A DNA stretch of 64,000 bases, taken from contig NZ_NRRS01000003.1 of assembly GCF_016583795.1 (NCBI RefSeq), forward strand, positions 62,001 to 126,000, read 5' to 3'. The position numbers and the translations under genes are program-made. The stretch is from Rhabdochromatium marinum (GTDB lineage Bacteria > Pseudomonadota > Gammaproteobacteria > Chromatiales > Chromatiaceae). Below are positions 26,644 through 36,506 of this stretch, piece after piece; the first letter of the stretch is position 1, and each line of letters opens with the position of its first letter. Below the pieces are notes generated by a model, which was given only the letters and a program-made list of their open reading frames with translations, was not told the DNA's origin and searched no databases.

Positions 26644-28176
26644 TTAGCGCACAGCAAAGTTTACCACCATAGCATGATCGAGAAGAAAAATTTCATAATC
26701 TCTTCTGTCAATTGCTGGCTTGAGTTCGCCTTGAGTAATTTGCTCACGCATGGCTTTTGCAACCACAGCCTGTTTAAGATCAATCCCATAATGGCGCAAT
26801 TGGTAAGATCCCCAGTAAAAATTATTATTGACATGACTCTTAACCAAAGAGCCAAGAATGGGGAATTTTTTTTCGCTGTTCAGCAGTGTTGGACTTTTTG
26901 GACCTGCTCCGATAAAACCGATTGTATCAGCCTCCTGATGTGGGTCCAAAACGCCTAAATCATGTATTAATCTTGTATAAAATCCCAGATCAAAATCTTT
27001 TTGGGCTGCGCTCGCATTGCCATAAGCGAAGGAAACGTTCAGAAAAGCATAGGCCAGAGAATACACGGGAATCACCAGTATCCATTGAAACCCGCGAATC
27101 CACTTGCATCTCAAAATCGACACCTGCCTGACAATCACTAGATTCATCAAAGTAATCGCCACACCAACACCAATGAACACTCGAGGAACATAGATTGGCT
27201 TCTCCATCAGAAGTAGCGCACCGTATGACAAGCCAACGCAAAAAACAAGTGCGACTGGACTGTATATTGTCTCAAATTGTATTTTTTTGCTGGAGTTTTT
27301 TCGGTTAGCGATAGGAACAGCGCTTAGAATAATACTTAAAAAAAAGATTAGAGCAATGTTCCACCCAACAAAAGATCCCTGCCAATGGGCCATTAAGAGA
27401 TGCCAGTATTCTTCTAAGTTATGCACTATACTTGGCACGAATGAAGACCACTGAAGCAAGACAAGCTTATTGGCATGGTAGCTGTTACTGATCGGCACAG
27501 CATAGTGATAGATCAATACAGCAATCCCGCCAACAGCTACTGCGGAGATTAGTTGACGGTTGCGATCCTCTGCTTGGTTGAGCAAGGGCACAGTAACAGC
27601 TATTAGCATATAGGCTGTTAACGCTGGCTGGTAGAGAGTTAGCGCGGCAAACAAAGCCAGACTGCCAAAAATGATGGGTCGTCCTCCCCCCTGCGAACAT
27701 ATCCAGTACGCCGCCGCAACAGCAGAAAGCAACCCCGCGCTCATCGTGAGCGCATCAAAGGCATAAGAATAATTTTGCAAGAAGTAAGGTTGTGCACCAA
27801 GGGGGAAAGTCGCGACCGCAACCAATGCAGGCTGACGCACACCGAGCAGTCTAGCCAACAGCACTGCAGCAAGCGCAACCAAAGCGGCACTGATCACTTG
27901 ATACAGCGGAAAAACATTGACCGCCGGATCACCAAGATTTGCCAACCAATACAGAAGATCGGCCAGCGGGCGACCGGCGGCAGACCAAGCACGCTCACCA
28001 TCGGCAGCGCGCATAAGATCATCCATATATAAGCGGCCCGCAAGAGCGATTGGCAAAATAACCAACAGCTGTGCCGCAAAAGAGGCAAGCAATGCCCTTT
28101 GAGTGGCAACGGAAATTCGGCTTGAATCGAGCAACTTCAATTTGTGCAGCCTTCCAGGTTGTTCAGAAGCCCGCAT
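26644..28176 (-). CDS. multi-spanning O-antigen glucosyltransferase (Gtr type II-like)
   Basis: 510 residues with about ten membrane helices. The N-terminal pattern RLYMDDLMRAADGERAWSAA-GRPLADLLYWLANLG matches the membrane glucosyltransferase family of serotype-converting Gtr proteins (DD in the first external loop, GRPL). These transfer glucose from undecaprenyl-phosphate-glucose to surface polysaccharide. The open frame runs back through the tRNA-Val gene; ATG 28176 is the first start clear of it, 30 bp away. The second half is A/T-rich with A/T-rich codon choice, unlike the neighbours, suggesting acquisition. No gtrA/gtrB partner is seen here. Confidence 0.68.
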   Translation of the reverse strand: MRASEQPGRLHKLKLLDSSRISVATQRALLASFAAQLLVILPIALAGRLYMDDLMRAADGERAWSAAGRPLADLLYWLANLGDPAVNVFPLYQVISAALVALAAVLLARLLGVRQPALVAVATFPLGAQPYFLQNYSYAFDALTMSAGLLSAVAAAYWICSQGGGRPIIFGSLALFAALTLYQPALTAYMLIAVTVPLLNQAEDRNRQLISAVAVGGIAVLIYHYAVPISNSYHANKLVLLQWSSFVPSIVHNLEEYWHLLMAHWQGSFVGWNIALIFFLSIILSAVPIANRKNSSKKIQFETIYSPVALVFCVGLSYGALLLMEKPIYVPRVFIGVGVAITLMNLVIVRQVSILRCKWIRGFQWILVIPVYSLAYAFLNVSFAYGNASAAQKDFDLGFYTRLIHDLGVLDPHQEADTIGFIGAGPKSPTLLNSEKKFPILGSLVKSHVNNNFYWGSYQLRHYGIDLKQAVVAKAMREQITQGELKPAIDRRDYEIFLLDHAMVVNFAVR

Positions 28177-28205
28177 CCCCGAAGTTCGACAGGAGAAGGA
28201 AGAAA

Positions 28206-28280
28206 TGGTGGGCGCGGCTGGTTTCGAACCAGCGACCCCTGCCGTGTGAAGGCAGTGCTCTCCCACTGAGCTACGCGCCC
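28206..28280 (-). tRNA. tRNA-Val (anticodon CAC)
   Basis: Complete cloverleaf: acceptor GGGCGCG/CGCGCCC, anticodon stem CTGCC/GGCAG around loop TTCACAC (anticodon CAC, reading GUG), T-arm GCTGG-TTCGAAA-CCAGC, and an encoded CCA. Single gene; its 3' end abuts an A/T-rich glucosyltransferase gene. Confidence 0.93.
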
Positions 28281-28385
28281 TAATGCACCCCAATCTGGTG
28301 GCTAGCCGTTAATATAGTGGCTGCTGGTGACTTGGTCAAATACGAGCACGCGACTCACACTGGCGACCAAAACAAAACCGGCTGC

Positions 28386-29099
28386 TTACCAGGGAATCGG
28401 CTGGCCATCGCGGAAAAAGCCGCCACTGGGGCCGTCATCCGCCAAGGTGGCGGCCCAGACGATACCTGCGGCGCCTTCCTCAATGGAACGGGTGGCATTG
28501 GCGCCGCCCATTTCGGTGCGCACCCAGCCGGGGCAGACGGCGTTGATTTTGATGCCGGTGTCTTTGAGTTCGTCGGCAAAGATGCGGGTGACGGCGTTCA
28601 GTGCAGTCTTGGACAGCCGGTAGGCGGGCACATAGCCGTTCATATCGCTGAGCTGGCCCATGCCGGAGGAGACATTGACCACCCGGCCGCGCCCCTGCAT
28701 CAGTGGAATCAGGCTCTGGCACAGGCGCAGGGCAGACAGGGTATTGGTCTCAAATGCGCTGCGCAGATCGGTGAGGTCGGCGTCGAAAATGCTTGAGCCA
28801 GGCGTGCCAGGCGGGGGATCGGGGAAGATGCCAGCGTTGTTGACCAGCACGTCGATGCGGCCGAACTCCTTGTTCAGATATTTGCGCAGCGCGAGCACCG
28901 AAGGTTCCTCAGTGACATGCAGCGGGAAAAAGCGCACGTCAAGTCCCTCGGCAGCGAGCTTGCCGGCGGCGCTCTGGCCCTCGGCCTCGCGGCGCGCGGT
29001 CAGTATCACGCGATAGTCGCGCGCCGCAAGCTGACGGCAGGTTTCCAGACCAAGTCCGCGATAGGCGCCGGTCACGACGGCAACAGGGTTAATATCCAT
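28386..29099 (-). CDS. short-chain dehydrogenase/reductase
   Basis: 237 residues, classical SDR: cofactor motif VTGAYRGLGLE (TGxxxGxG), VLVNNAGI, catalytic Ser in VNVSSGMG, YRLSK (YxxxK) and CPGWVRTEMGG. An Arg/Lys-rich ILTARRE after the first strand suggests NADP(H) preference. Resembles the carbonyl reductase-like subgroup; the substrate cannot be told. Divergent from uvrA, gap about 160 bp. Confidence 0.85.
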   Translation of the reverse strand: MDINPVAVVTGAYRGLGLETCRQLAARDYRVILTARREAEGQSAAGKLAAEGLDVRFFPLHVTEEPSVLALRKYLNKEFGRIDVLVNNAGIFPDPPPGTPGSSIFDADLTDLRSAFETNTLSALRLCQSLIPLMQGRGRVVNVSSGMGQLSDMNGYVPAYRLSKTALNAVTRIFADELKDTGIKINAVCPGWVRTEMGGANATRSIEEGAAGIVWAATLADDGPSGGFFRDGQPIPW

Positions 29100-29261
29100 A
29101 GACGGTCTCCCAAAGCTAATAGAACGTTAAAAAGTATAGCAGCACGGTATTCGGAGTTCTGCGGTTGCCCCGCACCGGGAGCAGTGCAATCATGGCCGCC
29201 TGCACGCCCCGGTGCCTGACTGTGGTCACGCGTCAGACCCTGCTTGGAGCCGTAAAATTCC

Positions 29262-32120
29262 ATGGACAAGATCCGCATTCGCGGCGCCCGCACCCATAAC
29301 CTGAACAATATCGACCTCGACCTGCCGCGCAATCGCCTGCTGGTGCTAACCGGCCTGTCCGGCTCGGGCAAATCCTCGCTGGCGTTCGATACGCTCTATG
29401 CCGAGGGGCAGCGGCGCTATGTCGAGTCGCTGTCGGCCTATGCGCGGCAGTTTTTGTCGCTGATGGAAAAGCCGGATGTTGATCATATTGAGGGGCTGTC
29501 GCCGGCGATCTCCATTGAGCAAAAAAGCACTTCGCACAATCCGCGCTCGACGGTCGGCACCATCACCGAGATTCACGACTATCTGCGCCTACTGTTTGCG
29601 CGCGTCGGCATCCCGCACTGCCCGGAGCATGGCACAGCGCTGTCGGCACAAACAGTCACCCAGATGGTCGATCAGATCCTCGCGCGACCCGAGGGCGAGA
29701 AGCTCATGCTGCTCGCGCCCATCAATACCACTCGCCAGGGCGATGCTCAAGCACTGTGCGCGGAACTGAACGCCCAAGGTTTTGTGCGCGCGCGCATCGA
29801 CGGCCAACTGTGCGAGCTGGATGCACCACCACCGCTGACCCCCAAGGCCAGGCACCAGATCGAAGTGGTGGTGGATCGCTTTCGAGTACGCGCGGATCGC
29901 GCCCAGCGCCTGGCTGAGTCGCTGGAAACAGCGCTGGCACTCTCCGGCGGCTGGGTGCGACTGGCACACATGGATGCGCCCGAGGCGCCGGAGACGGTCT
30001 TCTCAGCCAACTTTGCCTGCCCAAGCTGTGGCTACAGCTTAAGCGAACTGGAGCCGCGGCTGTTCTCGTTTAACAATCCCGCCGGCGCCTGCCCGACCTG
30101 CGACGGCCTGGGGCATGAGGTCTTTTTTGATCCTGATAAGGTGGTGCAGCAGCCCGAGCTGAGCCTGGCTGCGGGTGCAATTCGGGGCTGGGATCGCAAC
30201 AACCGCCATTCCTTTCGCATGCTGGAGGCACTGGCGGCGCATCTCGACTTCGATCTGAACACCCCATGGCATGACCTGCCTGCGCCAGTGCGCGCGCAAG
30301 TGCTGCGAGGCACGGGTGAGGACAAGCTAAAACTCAAACGGCCGCATGAGCGCGGCGCGGGGCGGCTGCGGGTGTTCGAAGGCGTGCTGCCCATGCTCAC
30401 ACAACGCTATCGTGACACCGACTCCAGCCTGGTGCGTGAGGAGCTGGCCGGCTATCTGTCGCACCAGCCCTGCCCAGCCTGTGCTGGTGGCCGGTTGAAT
30501 CTTGCGGCGCGTCATGTGCGTATTCAGGGCTGTAATCTGCCGGAACTGTCCGCCTGGCCCATTCGCACCTGCCTGCACTGGTTTGAGACCCTCGAACTCA
30601 GCGGTCAGCGGGCAATGATCGGCGCGAACATTATCCGCGAGATTGTCCAGCGCCTGCGCTTTCTGGTGGATGTCGGCCTGAACTATCTCAGCCTGGCGCG
30701 CGGCGCCGACACTCTCTCGGGCGGCGAGGCGCAACGTATCCGCCTGGCCAGTCAGATCGGCGCCGGGCTGATGGGGGTGATGTACATTCTTGATGAGCCA
30801 TCCATTGGCCTGCATCAGCGCGACAATGCCCGCCTGCTCGATACCTTGCGCCGCCTGCGCGACACTGGCAATACGGTCATTGTGGTCGAGCATGACGAGG
30901 AAGCCATGCGCGCAGCGGATTACATCGTCGATCTCGGACCGGGCGCTGGTGCTCAGGGCGGGCGGATTGTTGCCCAAGGCACCGTGCAGGAGATTATGGC
31001 CCATCCGGACTCCCTGACCGGGCGCTATCTGTGCGGCAAATGCCGCATCGAGATCCCCACGCAGCGCCGCATCGCCGCACAGGAGCGCTGGCTGCGACTG
31101 CTGGGCGCGCAGGGCAACAATCTGCATAACCTCGACATCGCCATTCCGGTCGGCACCTTGTGTGCCATTACTGGCGTGTCCGGCTCGGGCAAATCAACTC
31201 TGATCAACGACACCCTGTATCCCATTCTGGCGCGCGCGCTCAACCACGCTCGCCTCCAGGGAGCACCCTACCGGGAACTCCAGGGGCTTGAGCACTTCGA
31301 CAAGGTGGTTGCGATCGACCAGAGTCCCATCGGGCGCACCCCGCGCTCCAATGCCGCCACCTACACCGGACTCTTCGGCCTGATCCGTGAGCTGTTTGCC
31401 GCCGTGCCTGAGTCACGCGCGCGTGGTTATGGGCCGGGACGGTTCAGCTTTAATGTCAAAGGGGGACGCTGCGAGGCCTGCAAGGGCGATGGCTTAATTC
31501 GGGTGGAAATGCACTTTCTACCGGATATCTACGTGCCCTGCGAGGTCTGTGCCGGGCGGCGCTACAACCGCGAGACGCTGGAGATCCGCTACAAAGGTCG
31601 CACCATTGATGAGGTGCTGAACCTGACCGTTGAGGCCGCGCGGGACTGCTTCGCGGCGGTGCCCAAGCTCAAGCGCAAACTCGACACCCTGATGAGCGTT
31701 GGTCTGTCCTATATCGCGCTCGGGCAGAGTGCCACCACCCTATCCGGCGGTGAGGCGCAGCGCATCAAACTCAGCCGCGAATTGTCACGCCGCGACACCG
31801 GGCGCACCCTCTATATTCTCGATGAGCCCACCACCGGACTGCATTTCGAGGATGTCAGACAACTGCTGGCCGTGCTGCATCACTTGTGCGAGCGTGGTAA
31901 TACTGTCATCGTCATCGAGCACAACCTGGATGTGATTAAAACCGCTGACTGGATCATCGACCTGGGTCCCGAAGGCGGCGATGCCGGCGGTCAGCTGGTC
32001 GCTGCCGGCCCGCCTGAGGTCATTGCCGCCTGTGACGCCTCGCATACCGGACGCTTTCTACAGCCCCTGCTCGCTGCCACGGCTCATCAAGGCGACTCGC
32101 ATAGCACCCCATCAGGCTAG
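29262..32120 (+). CDS. uvrA: excinuclease ABC subunit A
   Basis: 952 residues. The damage-recognition ATPase of nucleotide excision repair: two ABC modules, Walker [10 protein letters not shown] near residue 33 and GVSGSGKST near 640, two LSGGEAQRI signatures, and two zinc-binding clusters (CPSCGYSL...CPTC in the first half; CEACKGDG...CEVC in the second). Length and order are standard. No convincing LexA box is visible in the promoter region. Its TAG overlaps the stop of the convergent symporter gene. Confidence 0.97.
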   Translation: MDKIRIRGARTHNLNNIDLDLPRNRLLVLTGLSGSGKSSLAFDTLYAEGQRRYVESLSAYARQFLSLMEKPDVDHIEGLSPAISIEQKSTSHNPRSTVGTITEIHDYLRLLFARVGIPHCPEHGTALSAQTVTQMVDQILARPEGEKLMLLAPINTTRQGDAQALCAELNAQGFVRARIDGQLCELDAPPPLTPKARHQIEVVVDRFRVRADRAQRLAESLETALALSGGWVRLAHMDAPEAPETVFSANFACPSCGYSLSELEPRLFSFNNPAGACPTCDGLGHEVFFDPDKVVQQPELSLAAGAIRGWDRNNRHSFRMLEALAAHLDFDLNTPWHDLPAPVRAQVLRGTGEDKLKLKRPHERGAGRLRVFEGVLPMLTQRYRDTDSSLVREELAGYLSHQPCPACAGGRLNLAARHVRIQGCNLPELSAWPIRTCLHWFETLELSGQRAMIGANIIREIVQRLRFLVDVGLNYLSLARGADTLSGGEAQRIRLASQIGAGLMGVMYILDEPSIGLHQRDNARLLDTLRRLRDTGNTVIVVEHDEEAMRAADYIVDLGPGAGAQGGRIVAQGTVQEIMAHPDSLTGRYLCGKCRIEIPTQRRIAAQERWLRLLGAQGNNLHNLDIAIPVGTLCAITGVSGSGKSTLINDTLYPILARALNHARLQGAPYRELQGLEHFDKVVAIDQSPIGRTPRSNAATYTGLFGLIRELFAAVPESRARGYGPGRFSFNVKGGRCEACKGDGLIRVEMHFLPDIYVPCEVCAGRRYNRETLEIRYKGRTIDEVLNLTVEAARDCFAAVPKLKRKLDTLMSVGLSYIALGQSATTLSGGEAQRIKLSRELSRRDTGRTLYILDEPTTGLHFEDVRQLLAVLHHLCERGNTVIVIEHNLDVIKTADWIIDLGPEGGDAGGQLVAAGPPEVIAACDASHTGRFLQPLLAATAHQGDSHSTPSG

Positions 32121-33700
32121 CGAAAGCTCCACACCAGCGCGACCGTGAGCATCAGCAGCAACACAGCGTGCACCCGATAATCCTGCCACAGGCTTGTCCC
32201 AGCCTCGGGTCGGGACAGGTGCGGCGACCAGCCGGCCGAGCCGGCTTGGGTTGCCTCCAGCGGCCAGCGCCAGCGGGTGATAAGAAAAATCCCCGCGCTC
32301 AGCGCGAACAATACCCCCGCCACCAGAGTGAAATGCAGCGCCAGGATGTCCAGCAGCCAGAGCACGAACAGCACCGCCGAAATCAGATGCCCACCCAGTA
32401 GCGTCGCCAGCGCGCTGCGTGGCCCGGCGTGACTCACAAAGGCCCCCAGCACAAAGACTGCCGCCACCGGTGGCACCAGATAGGACAGCGCGGTTTGCAG
32501 ATAATGAAAGAGTCCCTCGAAATGGCCGATCAGCGGCGCAATCGCCGCCGCCAGTAGCATAAAGAGCACCACGGCCAGGCGACCAATCCAAGCCGTGCGC
32601 GTTGGACTCAGCCCAGGCCAAGCGGGTTTGATGAAATCCAGCGTCAGCAGGGTGGCCGCAGCGTTTAGAGTGGAATCAATACTCGACATCAGGGCCGCAA
32701 CCAGCGCGGCCAGGATCAGACCCGTGAGCCCCACCGGCAACAATTCGGCAATCAGCGCCGGAAATACCTGATCGCCGTGTTCCAGGCCAGGCAGAATCTG
32801 AATGGCCATCACCCCCGGCAGCACCATAATAAAAAGCACTGGCAGTTTGAGCAGTCCGGCCAACAGGGCCCCAGCCCGGGCATGGCCGATACTGCGCGCG
32901 CCCAGCACCCGCTGCACGATGAACTGATTGGTGCACCAGAAGTAAAAGCCCAGCACCGGCACACCGATCAGGGTACCGAGCCAAGGCAGATTGGGATCGT
33001 TTAGTGGCAGGAACAGATGCAGCCGCTCAGGCGGAGTGGCCGCAACCAGCGCGTTCCAGTCGAATCCCAGTTCGGCAAAGCTGAGCCAGGTCACCAGACA
33101 GGCGCCGATGATAAGCAAAATGGCCTGGAGCACATCGGTATACACCACCGCCGCCAACCCACCGGCAGCAGTATAGCTGGCCGCAACCGCCGCCAGCAGC
33201 AGCGCGGCACTGAACAAATCCAGCCCGGGCACCAGACTCGCCAGCACCAGGGCACCGGCAAAGAGGGTGCCAGCAGTATCGACCAGGATATTGGAGATCA
33301 GCGTCAGTGCGGAAAAATACTGCCGCGCGCGCCGGTCAAAGCGATGCTCCAACCACTCGGGCACTGTGCCAACCCGCGCATTGAGATACAGCGGAATAAA
33401 CACCAGCGCCATCACCACCAAAATGGGCGCCGCCATCCACTCATAATTGGCCACCGCCAGCCCCCAGCTGTAAGCCGCGCCGGCCAGACCGATCAGGGTG
33501 GTGGAGGAGATATTGGAAGCAAAGAGCGACAGCCCAACCGGCGCCCAATGCAGCCGCCGCCCGGCCAGAAACAGGTCCTGATCGTCATGGGTGCGCCGTG
33601 CCACCAGCACGCCGATCAGGGCCACCAACAGGAAGTAGCCGCCAATCACCGCCAAATCGACGCCCGTCAGTGCAATCTGGCTGAGACTCACGCCATCCAT
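32117..33700 (-). CDS. sodium:solute symporter (SSS/SLC5 family)
   Basis: 527 residues, about 13-14 membrane helices. SSS signatures: [36 protein letters not shown] near the N-terminus, the conserved [17 protein letters not shown], and [15 protein letters not shown] in the middle. Resembles the sugar/inositol subgroup (the SGLT-like NQFIVQR stretch). Substrate not assignable; in this context an organic osmolyte or sugar is possible. A good ribosome-binding site (GAGGTGA) precedes the ATG. The gene follows sucrose-phosphate synthase on the same strand, 54 bp downstream. Confidence 0.87.
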   Translation of the reverse strand: MDGVSLSQIALTGVDLAVIGGYFLLVALIGVLVARRTHDDQDLFLAGRRLHWAPVGLSLFASNISSTTLIGLAGAAYSWGLAVANYEWMAAPILVVMALVFIPLYLNARVGTVPEWLEHRFDRRARQYFSALTLISNILVDTAGTLFAGALVLASLVPGLDLFSAALLLAAVAASYTAAGGLAAVVYTDVLQAILLIIGACLVTWLSFAELGFDWNALVAATPPERLHLFLPLNDPNLPWLGTLIGVPVLGFYFWCTNQFIVQRVLGARSIGHARAGALLAGLLKLPVLFIMVLPGVMAIQILPGLEHGDQVFPALIAELLPVGLTGLILAALVAALMSSIDSTLNAAATLLTLDFIKPAWPGLSPTRTAWIGRLAVVLFMLLAAAIAPLIGHFEGLFHYLQTALSYLVPPVAAVFVLGAFVSHAGPRSALATLLGGHLISAVLFVLWLLDILALHFTLVAGVLFALSAGIFLITRWRWPLEATQAGSAGWSPHLSRPEAGTSLWQDYRVHAVLLLMLTVALVWSFR

Positions 33701-33754
33701 CCGAACTCACCTCAAGCCTGGCATGAGCGCACTGCGATCATGATCGCACTTCGA

Positions 33755-35989
33755 TCAAGCATCCTTGGATGGGGCAGCAGCCTCCGTGTTAGCACTGGAC
33801 GAGGTCTTCGGCACTGGCGCGGAGTCCACCGGAGCTTCAGCTGTCGGAGGCACCTGACAGGCCGCAAAGAAATCATAGTGATCAAGCGCCTCCAAAATAC
33901 CGGCGGCAAAGGGCTCCTGAGCAAAGTAAATGCTCTCGGCATCCACCAGCTTGGACAACTCCTCATTGTGGCGATTAGCGACCACCACTGCCAGGGTATT
34001 GCCACGCATCATGTCCTCATCGGCACCGGAACCGCCAGCGCACAGGCAGTGCTCCAGCGGAATACCCCACTGATCAGCCACATAGCGCAAGGCCAGTCCC
34101 TTGGAGGCGCGCGCCGGCACCACATCCAAAAACTGCCCGAAGGACAGGTTGGTATGCACATTCAGATCCGCCTGATGCAGCAGGCTGGCGATTTCCTCCA
34201 GCGATGGTGCATGCTCGGCATCATAGAAAAAGCTGACTTTGAAACGACTCTGCTCGGACTTCTGCTGACGCTTGATGCCTGGCAGCTCCGAGAGCAGATC
34301 GCGCACCCGACGCGGATACCACAGATGATCAATGTGATGGGTCCAGGAACCATCTGCGGTCAACTGCGGCGCATAGTAGATCTCGGTGCCCAGCGCGGTA
34401 ATCAAGACATCCGGGCGCGGGATGCCATAACGGCGCATGATCGCTAGCGCCGAGTCCAGCCGGCGGCCGGTGGCGATACCGAAGGTGGCGCATTTGCGGT
34501 TATCGCGCAAAATGCGGATAAAATCGGCCAGGGAGTCCGGATCGCCGAGCAGATTCTGATCCAGATCGGTAAAGATGGCACGGTCATGATAGAGAATCCG
34601 CCGCCGCGACAGCGGTGCCTGCGGAGGTGGCTGGACTTTTTCCAGCAGCGGATCAATGGCCTGGAGGTAGCTCTCGGCATGGGCGCTCCAGGCATAATGC
34701 TTGCGCACCCCGGCGATGCCGTTTTTGGCCAATTTGCGCCAACGCCCGGCATCGCACAGCACCTTGAGCAGCGCCTTGGTAATGTCCTGCTTATCGAGCG
34801 GGTCGATCAGAATACCGTTGTTGCAATGCCCAATGATGTCGATTGGACCGCCATCCTCAGTGGCGACAATGGGCAAACCGCTGGCCGCCGCTTCAATCAG
34901 CGTCAGGCCAAAGGGCTCCGTCAGCGCCGGGTTAATAAAGATCCCGCGCGAAGCTGCGGCGATCTGATACAGCAGGGGCACTTCATCCGCGCTGTGGTGC
35001 TTGGGATAAGCCACGCGCCCGTACAGGTCATAAAGATCGATCAGCAGCAAAATATCGGTCAGCACCTGCTGCGCACCGCTGTCCATGTCGCGCAGATCAT
35101 CGCGATTGCCGGCAATAATGGCCAGATTGGCGGTCTGTTGCAGTTCGGCCGATTCGCCATAGGCCTCAACCAGCATGGCGATGTTCTTGCGCTCATCCGG
35201 ACGCGACAGGGCCAGGATCAATGGCTTGTTCGGCTCGCGCAAAAAGCGCAGCAGCTCCTGACGGATCGACGCCTTCTGCTCATTTCCACTTGGAGGGTGA
35301 AAACGCTCCAGATCCGTCCCCGGTGGAATCACCGTCATGCGCTCGGGCTGATAGTGATCGTACAGACCGTACTGTTCTTCAATCTCCTGGGTGGTGCTGG
35401 TAATGACCAGGCTGGCAGCCCCCAGGGTTTCTTCCTCGGCATTGATGCGCCGGGTCATGTTGTAACGAGTGTCGATCACATCCTGCTTGACACCCGAGGC
35501 CAACAGCCGGCGCCGCTTAACCCGCCCGAGCGAGTGCCCAGTATGCACCAGTGGCACGCCCAGCTGGGCCGACAGCCGCACCCCAACATAGCCGGCATCA
35601 GCATAGTGCGAGTGAATCAGACTTGGCAGCTGATCGGCCTCGCGCAGAAAATTCAGCGCATTGTCGGCAAAACCGTCAAGATGGTCCCAGAGTTGCTCCT
35701 TGGGCAGATACTCGGTCGGCCCAGCTTCGATACGCACAATGCGCGCGCCATCGCCAATCGGCTCGATAGGCACGGCATAATCCGGACTCACGGCCGGATC
35801 ATCAACCAGTCGGGTGAAGAGATCCACCTGCGCCACATCCGAACGTCTGGCCAGCGCCCGGGCCAGCTCAATGACATAGAGAATCTGCCCTCCAGTATCG
35901 GCATCGCGCCCCAACTCAAGGTTGTGGCCGCGAAAAAGCCCGTGGATACTGAGTAAGGCAATGTAGCGGGATGACGCTTCAGCATTCAT
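33755..35989 (-). CDS. sucrose-phosphate synthase, bidomain (GT4 + HAD phosphatase-like)
   Basis: 744 residues. Residues 1-450 are a GT4 glycosyltransferase of the sucrose-phosphate synthase type: DADTGGQILYVIELARAL, HTGHSLGRVKRRRLL, NPALTEPFGLTLIEAAASG. Residues about 470-710 are a HAD domain like sucrose-phosphate phosphatase, nucleophile motif FTDLDQNLLGD (Asp475/Asp477). The fourth motif reads CAGGSGADEDMMRGN; in many phosphatases the first Gly of that GG is an acidic residue, so phosphatase activity is uncertain. It makes sucrose 6-phosphate from UDP-glucose and fructose 6-phosphate, usually for osmoprotection. The Ala/Pro-rich tail is variable. A separate phosphatase gene is not adjacent. 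Confidence 0.9.
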   Translation of the reverse strand: MNAEASSRYIALLSIHGLFRGHNLELGRDADTGGQILYVIELARALARRSDVAQVDLFTRLVDDPAVSPDYAVPIEPIGDGARIVRIEAGPTEYLPKEQLWDHLDGFADNALNFLREADQLPSLIHSHYADAGYVGVRLSAQLGVPLVHTGHSLGRVKRRRLLASGVKQDVIDTRYNMTRRINAEEETLGAASLVITSTTQEIEEQYGLYDHYQPERMTVIPPGTDLERFHPPSGNEQKASIRQELLRFLREPNKPLILALSRPDERKNIAMLVEAYGESAELQQTANLAIIAGNRDDLRDMDSGAQQVLTDILLLIDLYDLYGRVAYPKHHSADEVPLLYQIAAASRGIFINPALTEPFGLTLIEAAASGLPIVATEDGGPIDIIGHCNNGILIDPLDKQDITKALLKVLCDAGRWRKLAKNGIAGVRKHYAWSAHAESYLQAIDPLLEKVQPPPQAPLSRRRILYHDRAIFTDLDQNLLGDPDSLADFIRILRDNRKCATFGIATGRRLDSALAIMRRYGIPRPDVLITALGTEIYYAPQLTADGSWTHHIDHLWYPRRVRDLLSELPGIKRQQKSEQSRFKVSFFYDAEHAPSLEEIASLLHQADLNVHTNLSFGQFLDVVPARASKGLALRYVADQWGIPLEHCLCAGGSGADEDMMRGNTLAVVVANRHNEELSKLVDAESIYFAQEPFAAGILEALDHYDFFAACQVPPTAEAPVDSAPVPKTSSSANTEAAAPSKDA

Positions 35990-36160
35990 AATGGTACGGA
36001 GAACGATGGTCGTGCAAAAAGCTTTGGCAAGTGCAGCTGCCGCCTTGGCGGCGCGGACCTCAGCATTGGGGAAAGTCTAACAAACTTAGAGCCGCCCGTT
36101 TCCTTTGCTACGGCAAATTTTCAGCCAACACCCGGTAAGCTGACAGCAGGAGCGAACAGT

Positions 36161-36430
36161 ATGCCAACAACAGACACCAGTCGCCTTTACCAACAATACC
36201 CCCATTTGAAACAGATCGATGAACTCTGGGGCACCCGCGCAGGACGTGACTTTCTCAACGAACTCATCATCGACAACCGGGACGACACCCGCCAGGGGTT
36301 TCCGCTTGAACATGCGAAAACCATATTTGACCTATTGATCGAGCACGACAAAATGTTCCCACAGTTTGACGACTCGCGTGAATTCAACCCAGGCATACCA
36401 AAGGTAAGCCCAAAGCCCCCGTTGGTTTGA
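36161..36430 (+). CDS. small hypothetical protein
   Basis: 89 residues with a good ribosome-binding site (AGGAG) upstream of the ATG. Soluble, mixed charge; QQYPHLKQIDELWGTRAGRD and GFPLEHAKTIFDLLIEHDKMFP look helical. I do not recognise the family. It is isolated between sucrose-phosphate synthase (divergent) and the peptide-transporter ATPase (convergent). Confidence 0.65.
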   Translation: MPTTDTSRLYQQYPHLKQIDELWGTRAGRDFLNELIIDNRDDTRQGFPLEHAKTIFDLLIEHDKMFPQFDDSREFNPGIPKVSPKPPLV

Positions 36431-36506
36431 TGGTGGCCAAGAGCGCCCGCCTGGCCGGAGTGATCCCTGTGCAGATCACGGGGCGGATCATAGTGCGCTT
36501 GAAATT

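Noticed and set aside
28177-28293. Upstream extension of the glucosyltransferase gene
   Set aside because: It would translate the tRNA-Val gene; the start after the tRNA is used instead.
29100-29261. LexA box upstream of uvrA
   Set aside because: No CTGT-N8-ACAG-like sequence found in the divergent region.
33017-34447. 476-codon plus-strand frame spanning the ends of the symporter and sucrose-phosphate synthase genes
   Set aside because: Antisense shadow crossing two recognised genes; no motif.
34586-35956. 456-codon plus-strand frame opposite sucrose-phosphate synthase
   Set aside because: Antisense shadow of a well-supported GC-rich gene; Gln/His/Arg-rich translation without domains.
36460-36479. 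GTGATC-N8-GATCAC inverted repeat as a CRP site or terminator
   Set aside because: Spacing does not fit CRP, there is no T run, and it lies between two convergent stops.
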